A stretch of DNA of 64,000 nucleotides, from NCBI GenBank assembly GCA_947471745.1, contig CANJKZ010000013.1, positions 806,001 through 870,000 of the forward strand, written 5' to 3'. Below, in pieces: positions 33,326 to 43,030 of this stretch. The translations under genes and the position numbers were made by a program. The DNA is from Closterium sp. Naga37s-1. Lineage: Eukaryota > Streptophyta > Zygnematophyceae > Desmidiales > Closteriaceae. Numbering within the stretch: the stretch's first letter is position 1; each line of letters begins with the position of its first letter. The notes under the pieces were generated by a model. It had not been told where the DNA came from. It saw nothing but the letters and a program-made list of their open reading frames with translations, and ran no database searches.

Positions 33326-33649
33326 GAGCGGACCATGGGAAATGCGCTCGGAGCGCAAGGCACGGTGCACTCTAGAGTGCGGAAACCGTGGGCAGCCCTA
33401 GGGGTTTGCGATGGCAAGAGGCCAGCCCTAGACAAGGGTAGAGTAGGCCTTGGGCCTAGGTTTGGGAAGGGGAACATCAACCCCTCGGTCCCATGTATTG
33501 GCCACTAGGTGGCGTATGCATGCTAGGAAAGCATTGCTATGTGTGTCGGGTCGATTTAATAAAACATTATTCCTAAAGGCCCTCTGATTTTGGCAAGTGA
33601 CACTCTAAGAAACAAAGAAGTGGTGCAGAGCAAGAGAGAAAGAGAATCA

Positions 33650-33754
<105 letters not shown>

Positions 33755-34020
33755 CATGGACAGCCGCATCCAATCGTGTGTGGACCGTGGGGCGAGCCGG
33801 TCGGTGCTCGGCACACTCGTTGACATAGCAATTCATTATCAATTCTGTCCACACCGTTTACAAGCGATCTCAAGCACGTGCACACATGCAACACACGTAT
33901 TTTTAAATAAAAAGTGCAACCCTTGTCCCATGCCACGAACACACAGGAGCGTGGCAATACGAGGCGGCATGCGGCGACGACCCATACGAATTTGCCATAA
34001 CGGACAAAACCGTTACACAT

Positions 34021-35835
34021 ATGCGCGGCCGGCTTCGCGCGACCTTTGCATGGTGGAGCTCATGGTGCTCGAGTAGCCTTGTCCTCTCCGTCATAGCCAA
34101 AGGCTATTGGTTGCCATGGAGCCACGGCCCACCGCAACCCTTCCACGATCGCAACCATGTCGGGGCGAACACGCATGCCACATTCACACGTACTGCTGTA
34201 CAAGAACTCACAGAGACCGGAGCGGCAGTTCCGATGGCCGCAAAGGAGCTTACTTGCATAAGTCCGCTCAACGTGGTCGAGCAAAAAGACAAATGCAGGC
34301 TCATTCTTGATCTGAGGAAAGTCAACGCCCACTTAATTGTCCCCAAGTTCAAGTACGAGGGACTTAACCGGGTGGCCGACCTGGCACGCGCTGGGGACTG
34401 GATGTTCTCCATCGACCTCAAATCCGGCTATCACCACATCGACATCCACCCCTCGTGCTGGAAGTTCCTTGGATTCGAATTTGGTGGACACACATACGCA
34501 TTTCGATCCCTGCCATTCGGACTCGCCACAGCTCCATTCGTCTTCACGCAACTCATCAAGCAACTTGCTCGGCGTTGGCGAGAACAGGGCATCCGAGTAG
34601 TGCCATACGTGGATGACATTTTATTTCTCTGCCAGTCAAAGGCCCATGCGCAAGCTACCTGTCAGCGCGTAATATTGGACCTCAAAGCAGCGGGGCTGGT
34701 GATAAACGCGAAGAAATCGCAGCTCTCACCATCGCAGCACCTTCGATTTTTGGGTGTAGAGTTGGACACCGACACCGGCCGATTCTCCATCGGTCCCGAC
34801 CGACGAGTCGCGCTACATGCAACCATCCAGAACCTCCTAAGTGCAAGCAAGGCAAACACACCAGTCCCCGTCCGTCATGTGGCCAGAGTCACAGGCATGC
34901 TCGCCTCAATGAGTGTCGTACTAGGCGCGACAGCTCGTGCATTCAGCCACGCCATGTTACAAGTGATCAACGACGCGCCGTCATGGAAAAGCAGTGTGAT
35001 CGTCTCCCCATCTGTAGCTGAGGAGCTCAACTTCTGGCGCGAAGAGTTTGATCCGTTTAACGGTGCACCATTCTACGTCCGAAACAGTTACGACGCTGTA
35101 ATTCATGTGGACGCCAGCTCTCACGGTAGGGGCGCCACCCTGACCACGTTTCCGGGCGGCCTCGAAGAAGCTAGTGCAACCATGCCAGAGCCGCTACGAG
35201 CAACGTCCAGCACGAGACGGGAGATTGAAGGCGTCTTTTGGGCAATCCAAACGTATGCCAACAAGATCCAGAAAAAACACGTTCTCGTGCGGGTGGACAA
35301 CCAAGGTGTATTCTTCATCCTTCGCAAAGGCGGCTCTCGCAGCCCCGACCTCACCATGGCCTGCAAGGGCATCATACGAACATGCATGGAGCTCGGCACG
35401 CGCTTAATCATCGAATGGATTCCCCGCGAACTCAACTCACACGCTGACGAGCTTTCCAAAATAGTCGATCACGACGACTACTCGTTGAAGACGCCATGGT
35501 TCCGCATCTTGGAACGTCGTTGGGGTCCCCATTCCATCGACCTTTTTGCAAACTCCCGCAACACCCAGCTATCGCGCTTCTGCACAAAGATCCCTCACCC
35601 AGACGCCTTCGCAATTGATGCATTTTCGCTCGCATGGACAGGCGAAAATGGTTTCGCGTTCCCCCCGCCCCAATTGGTCCCCGCCGTCCTCCACCACGCA
35701 CAACGCACCCACGCATCACTCACACTGATAGTTCCGCACTGGCCGGGCACAAGCTGGTGGCCACTACTACAACCCTCCCCATGCACGTGGGCGTCACACA
35801 TCCATGCACACATCCCTCTGACACACGGAAGCTAA
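34021..35835 (+). CDS. DIRS element reverse transcriptase-RNase H (604 aa)
   Basis: Uninterrupted ORF; ATG at 34021, though a start further in (after codon 40) is possible because the first residues are unlike RT. RT motifs: CRLILDLRKVNAHL, WMFSIDLKSGYHHI (first catalytic Asp), FRSLPFGLATAPFVFT, VVPYVDDILFLC (YVDD box) and HLRFLGVELD. The RNase H part has IHVDASSHGRGATL (Asp), TSSTRREIEGVFWAI (Glu), LVRVDNQGVFFIL (Asp) and IPRELNSHADELSK. The C-terminal tail (HSIDLFANSRNTQLSRFCTK) is typical of DIRS-like proteins. No methyltransferase domain is seen, unlike DIRS1 and PAT. Confidence 0.9.
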   Translation: MRGRLRATFAWWSSWCSSSLVLSVIAKGYWLPWSHGPPQPFHDRNHVGANTHATFTRTAVQELTETGAAVPMAAKELTCISPLNVVEQKDKCRLILDLRKVNAHLIVPKFKYEGLNRVADLARAGDWMFSIDLKSGYHHIDIHPSCWKFLGFEFGGHTYAFRSLPFGLATAPFVFTQLIKQLARRWREQGIRVVPYVDDILFLCQSKAHAQATCQRVILDLKAAGLVINAKKSQLSPSQHLRFLGVELDTDTGRFSIGPDRRVALHATIQNLLSASKANTPVPVRHVARVTGMLASMSVVLGATARAFSHAMLQVINDAPSWKSSVIVSPSVAEELNFWREEFDPFNGAPFYVRNSYDAVIHVDASSHGRGATLTTFPGGLEEASATMPEPLRATSSTRREIEGVFWAIQTYANKIQKKHVLVRVDNQGVFFILRKGGSRSPDLTMACKGIIRTCMELGTRLIIEWIPRELNSHADELSKIVDHDDYSLKTPWFRILERRWGPHSIDLFANSRNTQLSRFCTKIPHPDAFAIDAFSLAWTGENGFAFPPPQLVPAVLHHAQRTHASLTLIVPHWPGTSWWPLLQPSPCTWASHIHAHIPLTHGS

Positions 35836-35942
35836 TGCTTAGCTGCAGGGACACATTCCACTGCCTTCTCAGGCTCAGGATTACCGCACAGCCCAATCAT
35901 AGCACTCCGAGTGGTATTTGACTAATTCATAACTTCTCCGCC

Positions 35943-36991
35943 TTGTGTTCAGAATTGCTCCCAAAGCTACACGACCAGCTGATTAACATGATCGCACAGT
36001 CTCGTGCAAACTCGACGATCCGGAAATACGAACCATACTGGACTAAGTTTCGAGCCTTTTGTACAAAGGTGAACCTTGCATTTCTCCCCGCATCCGACAT
36101 GACCCTCGCGCTATACCTGGTCCACGCAATCCAACGTAAAGCTACCCTGTCCGTAGTACAGCTCACGTGCTCAGCAGTCAGCTTCGCCCATCGCATGACT
36201 GGGAGCACATGCCCGACGGATGGGCCATTCACCACACAAGTCCGCGACTTTGCGAAACGCCATTGCCCTCGCCCTACTCGTCTGAAGGAGCCCGTATCGA
36301 TCCAACAAGTTCGAGACATGGCGGCGAGCTACCTGCTGTCTGACAATCCGGCGGAATTCCAGAAAGGGCTGATCCCTATCCTCATGTACTCGGGATTTCT
36401 GCGATACTCCGACCTCGTGGCTATCAAATGGCAAGACATCCAATTCGACGACGATGTCATGTGGATCCTCATACCACACTCCAAGACGGATCAGGCCGGT
36501 CATGGAACATGGATACCCATTGCGGCAACGGCGGACCCTTGCTGCCCCGTGCGCTGCACCAGAGCTTCATTCAACTTGCTGGCTACGGCCCGCACTCGGA
36601 GGGGTCGTTGATCCGCGTCTTCGGCCATGCCTCAACCAGCGTGGGCCAGGCCAGGCCACCTTCATACACGACGATCCGGAACTGGTGCAAGGAAGCCTTC
36701 GCAAAGGTTGGGCTTGGAGAGCAGCAGCTCGGCACTCATTCCTTCCGAAAAGGCGCGGCCACAGTGGCAGCCAACACCGGTGTACCAGACAGAATCTTCA
36801 AAAGACTGGGCAGGTGGCGAAGTGACACAGCCAAGGAAATGTACGTCACGCCATACGTCGAACCTCTCATCAAGGCATCGCGCATCCTGCAGAACCCGAC
36901 ACTTGCATTGTCCTCGGAGCAACACGCAGAGGCACTCGTACGCAACCGGAAACCCCCGCTGCCCATGTCTCAGAGGCCCCATTTGCAATGA
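35943..36991 (+). pseudogene. DIRS element tyrosine recombinase, one frameshift
   Basis: Frame 3 (35943-36611) gives the N-terminal SAM-like domain (SIRKYEPYWTKFRAF is the analogous start here, read as TIRKYEPYWTKFRAF) and catalytic Arg I in YSGFLRYSDLVAIKW, then Lys in HSKTDQAGHG. Near 36545-36565 the reading must shift to frame 2 (36428-36991), which carries GTHSFRKGAATVAA (H-x-x-R), LGRWRSDTAKEMYVTPY (Trp/His position and nucleophile Tyr candidates) and the C-terminus. All catalytic positions are present, so a single-base deletion or programmed shift separates it from function. It would resolve the cDNA circle and integrate it. Its stop codon lies inside B1. Confidence 0.85.
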
Positions 36992-37393
36992 GAACGATGC
37001 CAAATGATAAAAACAAGAAAGCAAGCTTTCTCAATATTATAAATTTTAAACACACATTGTGTTTTTAAAATTGTGTATTGTGAAAGCGAAGCTGCTTGTA
37101 CTGCACATTTGGCATCGTCGAAGCGCGCTAAACGCCCTTCTCCAACTACAAAAACCGTGGGTTGGAGCTCATTTCCCTCCACCCACGTTTCTCTATTTCC
37201 AACGGCTCACTCAACTTTCCCACCACCCACCCGAGCATCGACTGCCTACTAAGGCCGTTTGGACACGGTACATTTTAGCTAGTATTCTCTGCATGTACTA
37301 GCTTGTGTTAGAACTCGATGGATATGTTGTAATATGCCATTTGCAATGAGAACGATGCCAAATGATAAAAACAAGAAAGCAAGCTTTCTCAAT
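36979..37393 (+). repeat. B1-A2-B2 right end of the DIRS element
   Basis: B1 36979-37032 (CCATTTGCAATGAGAACG ... GAAAGCAAGCTTTCTC), core AAT 37033-37035, A2 37033-37221, 115 bases unique to the right end (GCCGTTTGGACACGGTACAT near 37252), B2 37337-37390, terminal core AAT 37391-37393. GAAAGC-AA-GCTTTC forms an inverted repeat on the B side, mirroring the AAACACA/TGTGTTT repeat on the A side. Confidence 0.9.
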
Positions 37394-39119
37394 GCATGAA
37401 TATGATGGATTGTAGAATGCATATTAGTATTGTACATGTTGCTGCAGTATGTATGCCAGTAAATGATAGAAATGCGTGATAGTTATAAGAGCTAAACAAC
37501 TAGGCTACCGCATCCCCTGCCTAGCATGGGGGGGAAGTCAAAAGCCTAGCATTTAACTCATACATCACATGAATACAACACAATCTGTGTATCCTAAAAA
37601 AATGATCAGTTCCATCAAATCCCGTTCAAGTGAACACACTCACTGAGTGGGCAAAGAACGTTCCCGGAAATGATAGGCTGATCAAGTTTTGAAGACCCAC
37701 AGACATGCATTGCTAATGCGAGTGAATGAGTATAGATGAATACACACACACACACACATACACACAGCCCAACTCATACCAGAACAAAGTCAAAACAATA
37801 ACAATAGAAGGTGCAAAACAAGATACAACAAATATAATAATAATGAATTCTGCGAATCACCACTACTCTTCCCACTTTGCAGACTGAACTTGGCTTCCTG
37901 AAATGTTCAATATGATTTTCGATGTAGAGGAAATCGGAAAGCAAAACAAGGGAGGATAGGAGAGAAACGACACTGAAAGTGAAACAGTAGCAGAAGAGAA
38001 GGCAGCGCACCACCGACGCAAGAACAAACCGCCAAACCGAAAAACGAATACAATACAAAATAACAGAAACCGAAGCAAAACGGAAGGAAAAATACGAGAA
38101 AACAGAAACAACAAAAAAAGTATCTACAAACCAAGTACTAATCTGCTGCAGCCTATAAAGCAGATTAGTACTTGGCACGAGAAAAAGACAACTACGTGTA
38201 AGTGGGTTTCTTGAAAGGCTTCCCAGTCTCTTATAGTCGAAACCAGATTATCGAGAGGAAACAAGAATGAGAAGAAGAAGAATACTGAAAAGGAGAGAAA
38301 GAACAAGATGAGAATGCGAGAGGAATGGTAAAACAACGAGCAGACACGTACTTACATCATCACTTCCTTAACACGAGGTAGATGGCGCATAGGTAGCAGG
38401 TGGACTGAAGGAGGGACGTATAAGATGATAAGAAAGAAAGGAAGAGAGAAGCCTATCTGAAATTAATGATTTAACAATGAAACGTGAACATGGACAGAAT
38501 TAATGAGATGGTTTTTAAAGAAAAAAACGGACGAAATTCGATCATACCAAGTGAGGGGCACTAGTCAGGAACTACTTAGCGATCTAGATGCTAAGGTAAA
38601 GTGGTTGAGGTTTCTAAATTATAAACAGCAGCAACATCGAACGGAAACAGCAACATCGACCGAGCTATATTATGGGTCGTCATAGCTAATAAGAACGTGC
38701 TTAGGTCTAGCAAATACCATCTAACTTAGTTCTAAATCTAACTTAGTTCTAGGGAGTTCTCACCTGGTAGTTAGGTGGAGCGGGACTAGCGTGAGAATCT
38801 GAAGCAAGCTTCTCTGGCGTGTGGAAAAGAGACGAAAGGAAGACACAAACTCTAAGGCAGTGCTGATTTCGTCGCTCTTTCCAGGTCAGTAACACTTGTT
38901 TTTTCAACGCTTGACAGCCGTCGTAGCACAGTCGATTGAGAACCTGCACGAAATCGCGACGTCGCCAGTTCGAATCCTGCTGGCACGTTTTCCAGATTGC
39001 ATCCAAATAAAGTGTCAATAAGTTTCTTTTTAGTAACTACAAGTTTTATAAAATTCAGTATGTAACTTATGGGAAATCGCTTCGCAACCCTACGACGACT
39101 TCGTCGCCTCTTGTTTTTT
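37394..39119 (-). repeat. Family R, copy 2, main piece
   Basis: AT-rich with no supported protein ORF; contains a CA microsatellite (37741-37759). In family orientation (minus) it starts GGGTTGCGAAGCGATTTCCC (39089-39070), passes the tRNA-like module, a conserved CAGGTGAGAACTCC block (38770-38757) and the CATGCTAGGCAGGGGATGC block (37529-37511). The empty DIRS site reconstructs as ...TGCAT-AAT-GCATG... on the plus strand. Beyond 39089 the sequence TACGACGACTTCGTCGCCTC separates it from the copia-C poly-A tract. Confidence 0.65.
38911..38990 (+). repeat. tRNA-like segment in family R copy 2
   Basis: TAGCACAGTCGATTGAGA (38924-38941) and AGTTCGAATCCTG (38967-38979) match Pol III A and B boxes with tRNA spacing. 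The presumed acceptor arms do not pair, so it is not a working tRNA gene. It is better preserved than the copy-1 partner at 12988-13066. Confidence 0.55.
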
Positions 39120-39635
39120 GTTTTTTTTTTTTTTTTAGGGTTTGGCAGGGCGCGCTAGGCGCTGGGCAGCAGGGCGCGCTGACGCGCTGGGCAGCGGGGC
39201 GCGCTGGCGCGCTGGGCAGCGGGGCGCGCTGGCGCGCTGGGCAGCGGGGCGCGCTGGCGCGTTGGGCAGCGGGGCGCGCTGGCGCACTGGGCAGCGGGGC
39301 GCGCGAAGGCGCTGGGCAGCAGGGTGCGCTGGCGCGTCGGGCAGCGGGGCGCGTTGGCGCGTTGGGCAGCGGGGCGCGCTGGCGCTGTGGGCAGCAGGGT
39401 GCGCGTGCAGAGCGCGCGGGCAGGCAGGGCGGCGCAGCTGCAGGCAGAGCGCGCGCGAACAGGGCGGCGCTCAGGCAGGGCAGCAGGGCGCTCAGTAGCA
39501 GGGAAGCTGGGCGCGCGCGGGCATGGCAGTAACGCGCGCGTTGGCGCTAGGCAGCAGGGCAGGAAAAAAAAGTGTCAAGTCCGGGCAGGGCGGAACGTTC
39601 GGTGGGCCCTGAGGAACGTACCTACTCTAATACCA
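39120..39635 (-). repeat. Copia-C leader: PBS and GC-rich tandem repeats
   Basis: Minus-sense PBS TGGTATTAGAGTAGG at 39635-39621 directly after the LTR, then AGGGCCCACCGAACG, then repeats of CAGCGCGCCAGCGCGCCCCG type (about 39510-39150), then AAACCC and a poly-A tract ending near 39120, where family R copy 2 interrupts. Confidence 0.8.
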
Positions 39636-39774
39636 TGTAAGAATAAGGAAACAGTGATGGTTGACTAAAGCAGGATGAGTGGTACAAATAGCAACCCTAA
39701 CAAAGGGTTGTAACCCATAGGGAGTAACCCACTACAGCATAACATCACTAACATGATATAAACATGTTTTGACA
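39636..39774 (-). repeat. 5' LTR of copia-C (139 bp)
   Basis: Minus sense: TGTCAAAACATGTTTATATC ... CCTTATTCTTACA. The first 58 bases are almost identical to the shortened left LTR. The 3' terminus TTACA departs from the TGACA of the other LTRs. It is flanked on the right by AAATG (39775-39779). Confidence 0.85.
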
Positions 39775-39826
39775 AAATGTGAAAAAAAAACTGGCAAAAT
39801 CGATCGTAATAAGTTGTTTCGCAACC
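39775..39826 (+). repeat. Family R, copy 1, terminal piece
   Basis: After the AAATG duplication: TGAAAAAAAAACTGGCAAAA, then CGATCGTAATAAGTTGTTTC, then GCAACCC and an A-run. It is colinear with the end of copy 2 (31670-31627 on the minus strand), confirming that copia-C sits inside copy 1. Confidence 0.65.
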
Positions 39827-40210
39827 CAAAAAAAAAAGAGTAGAATAGTATTCACCTGCAGGTGGCTAGTTTTCACCAGCAGACTAGTATTCACCTGCAA
39901 GATTTATAACATAATACCGTAGAGCAATGTTTGTGGACGAATTCACCTTGATGGTACGGCACAATCGTCTGCATGGATGCGTAACAAACAAAATTCCGTA
40001 AACATAGATCTTCAACATGTGGAAAGTGGTAGAGGCTGCAGGATGCTTGCAAGTTTATGCCTAATAACAACTGCCGATCCCCTAAGTAGCTTATTGGGCC
40101 CACCAACATCCAGCTCATTCCAAAACACAACTACAGCTCGAGTTACAGGGTCATAAACGTGACAGAAAAACCTGACCGGCAGACACTTTTGAGAAAACGA
40201 AATCAAAGTT
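39827..40210 (-). other. Presumed 3' UTR and downstream region of eIF3g
   Basis: No gene seen. It lies directly downstream of the eIF3g stop codon. Near 39846-39900 there are three imperfect copies of TATTCACCTGCA/TTTTCACCAGCA. A polyadenylation site could not be fixed. Confidence 0.4.
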
Positions 40211-42156
40211 CTAGCCGCGATCTGCTCGTGGTGTGGCCCACTCTACACGCAAGATGAGATTGTCGTAACCGTAACCATCGAGCTTGTTGATTGCCCGAAC
40301 AGCATCTTCCCTGCACAAACAGGCACCACAGGCGGGGGCGGGGACAGGGGGGGAAGACAAGCATGGTGTGGGGGATATATGAGTCGACTCAAAAGAGGTA
40401 ATTTTTTAGTCACCTGAAGAGTCACCTTGTTGATTGCACGAAAAAATTAACAAGGTGACTCTTCAACAAGTGAGGGGGGATAGCAGGGAAACAGGCATGA
40501 GTGAGGGGGGATAAGGGGGTAACAAGGACGGCCAAAGAAACAAAATGATACCTGATGCAATTGACCAAGCGAAATTCCCTGCTGACCCCTTCCTCACGGT
40601 CAAGCGCCAAGTAATGCAGAACGAACCACGAACCCCCTTCCCTTCCCACCCTCCTCCCGCCCTTGACGCTCCTCCCTTCCCTCCATGATCCATCCCCCCT
40701 TCACCCCTTCCCTCGTCCCCCTCCCCCTACGTGTTGGCGATTCCCTTGTTGTCGCTCGTTTCCAACGCACCTGTTGATGAAGTTGATGAACGCGAACCTG
40801 CCCCTCCCAGCGCACCTGTTGCCGCTCGTTGCCCCACCCACAGAGAGCTCGACCCTCCCAATCACACATGGGGCACCCCCCAACCCAACGCACCTGTTGA
40901 TGAAGTTGATGAACGCAAACCCCCTGCTGAGCCCCGTCTCGCGGTCAAACGCCACGTAGATGCGCGAGACGGGCCCGAACGGCCCGAACAGCTCCTGCAG
41001 ATCCTGCTCGCGCGTGTCTTCCGACAAATTCGTAACGCGCACCGAGTTGCTGTCGTCCCTGCCGCCGCCGCGCCTCCCGCCGCCGCCGCTGTCCTCGCCC
41101 GCGCGCGACGCCGCGCCGCCCGCGCGCAGCGACGGCGGGACGTAGGAGGTTTTACCGGACGGCGCGCCGCCGCCGGCAGCGGACGGCGCGGCGCCGTCCT
41201 CGTCGAACTTCTCCCCGACGGCGAGCCCGCGCGCCGCGGCGAGGTCTTTGAAGGGGCACTTGGAGGTCCAGTGGTCGCCCTTCTTGCCGCAGATGCGGCA
41301 CACCATGAGCGACGCGCTCCCGATCGCCGCCAGGTCGCCGGAGGGTTTCGCCTCGTCCTGCTTCGACTGCGCCTGGTTGGGGCGCTCGAGGAAAATCTCC
41401 TCCGTTGAGACCATGGTGAAGTTGTCGGAGCCGATCTGCGGAGGGTTACGGAGGGGTGGGGAAGGGTAGGAAGGGTTGGGGAGGAGCGGGAAGGCGTGAG
41501 GGAGGGACGCTTGAGCCAACTTGGGGCGCTCGAGAAAGATATTCTCCGTGAAGACCATGGTGAAGGTGTCAGTGGCAGCCTGCAGACAGGTGGGGAAGAG
41601 GGGGATGGGGAGGGAAGGTGTGGGAGAGAATTGGAGGGAAAAAATAAAGGAAAGGGGGGGGGGAGAAGGAGACTAATATAGGGAAAGGGGGGGAGGAGGG
41701 AACGAATGTGTTGCACAGAAAATCTGCCAATCGTACAGGCACGAACAGGCTTGCTAAAAGAATCAGGCTGCTTAAACCCTGACGCGATCATCAGACCGGC
41801 GAAGGTAGGCGAGAGTCGCCAACGAAGCCAACAGCCGTAGACGACCTAAAAGAGCAATATTGGTGTAAGATGAGATAAGAATAACTAAAGGCGCTTACCT
41901 GTCCGACAGCATCGCCGAATTTCTTGAGGCTGCGGCGGCGAATGACCTCCGGCTTCAGCTTCTTGAGTTGCTTCTTAACGCGGATCTTCTTCGTCAACTT
42001 AACGCGCTGACCCTCCTCGTTAAGACGCCACTCGATAACGATCTTGATTCCCTTCTCATCGGGTCCGATCACCTGCGTCGGCGGGAGAACGGAATCTAAT
42101 CCCTCCTCTTCCTCCTCCGCATCTCCCCAACGAAACGTCTCCCTGCGAGCGCCCAT
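40211..42156 (-). CDS. EIF3G: Translation initiation factor eIF3 subunit G (3 exons, 299 aa)
   Basis: Exons (minus): 42156-41899, 41435-40894, 40310-40211; introns GT-AG, phases 0 and 2, total 900 nt. Cytoplasmic eIF3 subunit; in known systems it binds eIF3b/eIF3i and, through its RRM, rRNA or mRNA during scanning. Residues 1-86: the acidic/basic N-terminal region (LDSVLPPTQVIGPDEKG, KKFGDAVGQ). Residues 87-110: FTMVSTEEIFLERP, a plant eIF3g signature. CCHC knuckle at 132-146: CRICGKKGDHWTSKC. A Gly/Arg-rich stretch precedes an RRM at about 217-290 with RNP2 VRVTNL and RNP1 RGFAFINF; the last exon finishes it (EDAVRAINKLDGYGYDNLIL). Length fits the family (about 290-320 aa). Both introns hold partial copies of exon 2 ends. 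Confidence 0.93.
40416..40464. repeat. Perfect hairpin in eIF3g intron 2
   Basis: GAAGAGTCACCTTGTT (40416-40431) and its exact reverse complement (40449-40464) form 16-bp arms around a 17-base loop. Just left, 40381-40395 reads GAGTCGACTCAAAAG and 40408-40415 AGTCACCT, so the region belongs to the GAGTC/GGTGAC palindromic motif group found in neighbouring genes. Confidence 0.85.
40771..40797 (-). repeat. Echo of the 3' end of eIF3g exon 2
   Basis: Minus sense GTTCGCGTTCATCAACTTCA then TCAACAG followed by GTGCG: the last 27 bases of exon 2 (40920-40894) with a single difference, including the donor site. It lies 120 bases inside intron 2. Confidence 0.85.
41500..41579 (-). repeat. Echo of the 5' end of eIF3g exon 2, in frame
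   Basis: After a good acceptor (TCTGCAG) the sequence encodes AATDTFTMVFTENIFLERPK, a diverged copy of the true exon start (SDNFTMVSTEEIFLERPN). The distance to the true acceptor is exactly 144 bases with no stop, so use of the upstream acceptor would add 48 in-frame residues. Confidence 0.8.
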
Positions 42157-43030
42157 GTTTTAAAGGTTCTAAAACGAATAGACGGAAAGAAGAGTGAGAG
42201 CGTGACGAGCGACGACGGGTCAACGACGCGCGACTAACCCTACGCGTGCGCTGCTTCTGGTCGTAGAGGGCGAGAAAAGAGGAAAGGAGATGAGGGAAGT
42301 AAACTCAGATGGGAAAACCTGCAAGAGTTCTGTCAGCTGCACTTGATATGTATTGCAGTGCGATTCTTTGTTCACAAACTGAAAACGGTTTCGCCTTAAA
42401 ACGAGTAATTCCCTGAAAAGCTGTTGCCTCATCTGATAAAACCAAACGCGGAGTCCAGCAAATGCGGAGTCCCCAAGGTCCCCCGCCCTCCAATCACATC
42501 GCTGACAACCGAAACTTCAATTTCGTTGCCCGTGAAGTTCCCAAGGAAATTTTCCTTGGCCCGTCGCCTCGCCTAACCAGTCGAGGGGAGAGAGAGACAT
42601 GTACGTCGGTCAGTCGCTGACTGTCGCGCTAGACTGTCTTCCGCCTGCTTGCCTTGGCTTCTTGCCTACTTGCCTGTTCCATCATTCTCCGAGGTATTTA
42701 CGAGGTATCATTTCAAGATAATCTGCTGGGTTCTGCGTTGAAGTAGGTGTTCGTAGGAAAGCCGCGTGCTCCATGTACATATATTCTCTAGTATTTCAGG
42801 CCTTTGCTGCTAAAAAGAGTTACCGAAAGGAGCTTTATGTCCCTTTGCAGACCTAGTTCTAGTCTTTACGCTGTGCACCAAAACGCTACCGTTTGTTGTA
42901 AAAACGATGAGCGAGATGCATATTACGAAATATCTTAGCTAAAGCAAGCAGCAAACACTGCTATGAGTCTATTGATTTATTTAGAGCAAATCGTCAGAAG
43001 TTTTCATTAGCATCATCGGCGACCTATACA
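42157..43030. promoter_or_regulatory. Divergent promoter region between eIF3g and the DUF547 gene
   Basis: The two genes diverge from this 874-bp interval, which should hold both promoters and 5' UTRs. No coding exon is supported. No convincing TATA box was placed. Confidence 0.5.

Noticed and set aside
38911-38990. Functional tRNA gene
   Set aside because: A- and B-box-like elements are present but the acceptor ends do not pair and the same degenerate module recurs inside a repeat family at 12988-13066.
39060-39119. Helitron 3' end (hairpin CGACGA/TCGTCG near the copy-2 boundary)
   Set aside because: No CTRR terminus follows the hairpin, no 5'-TC start is seen at the other end and no Rep/helicase coding exists.
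40731-41408. Plus-strand 225-aa ORF opposite eIF3g
   Set aside because: Antisense shadow of GC-rich eIF3g exon 2 codons; the minus strand has the conserved zinc knuckle and RRM.
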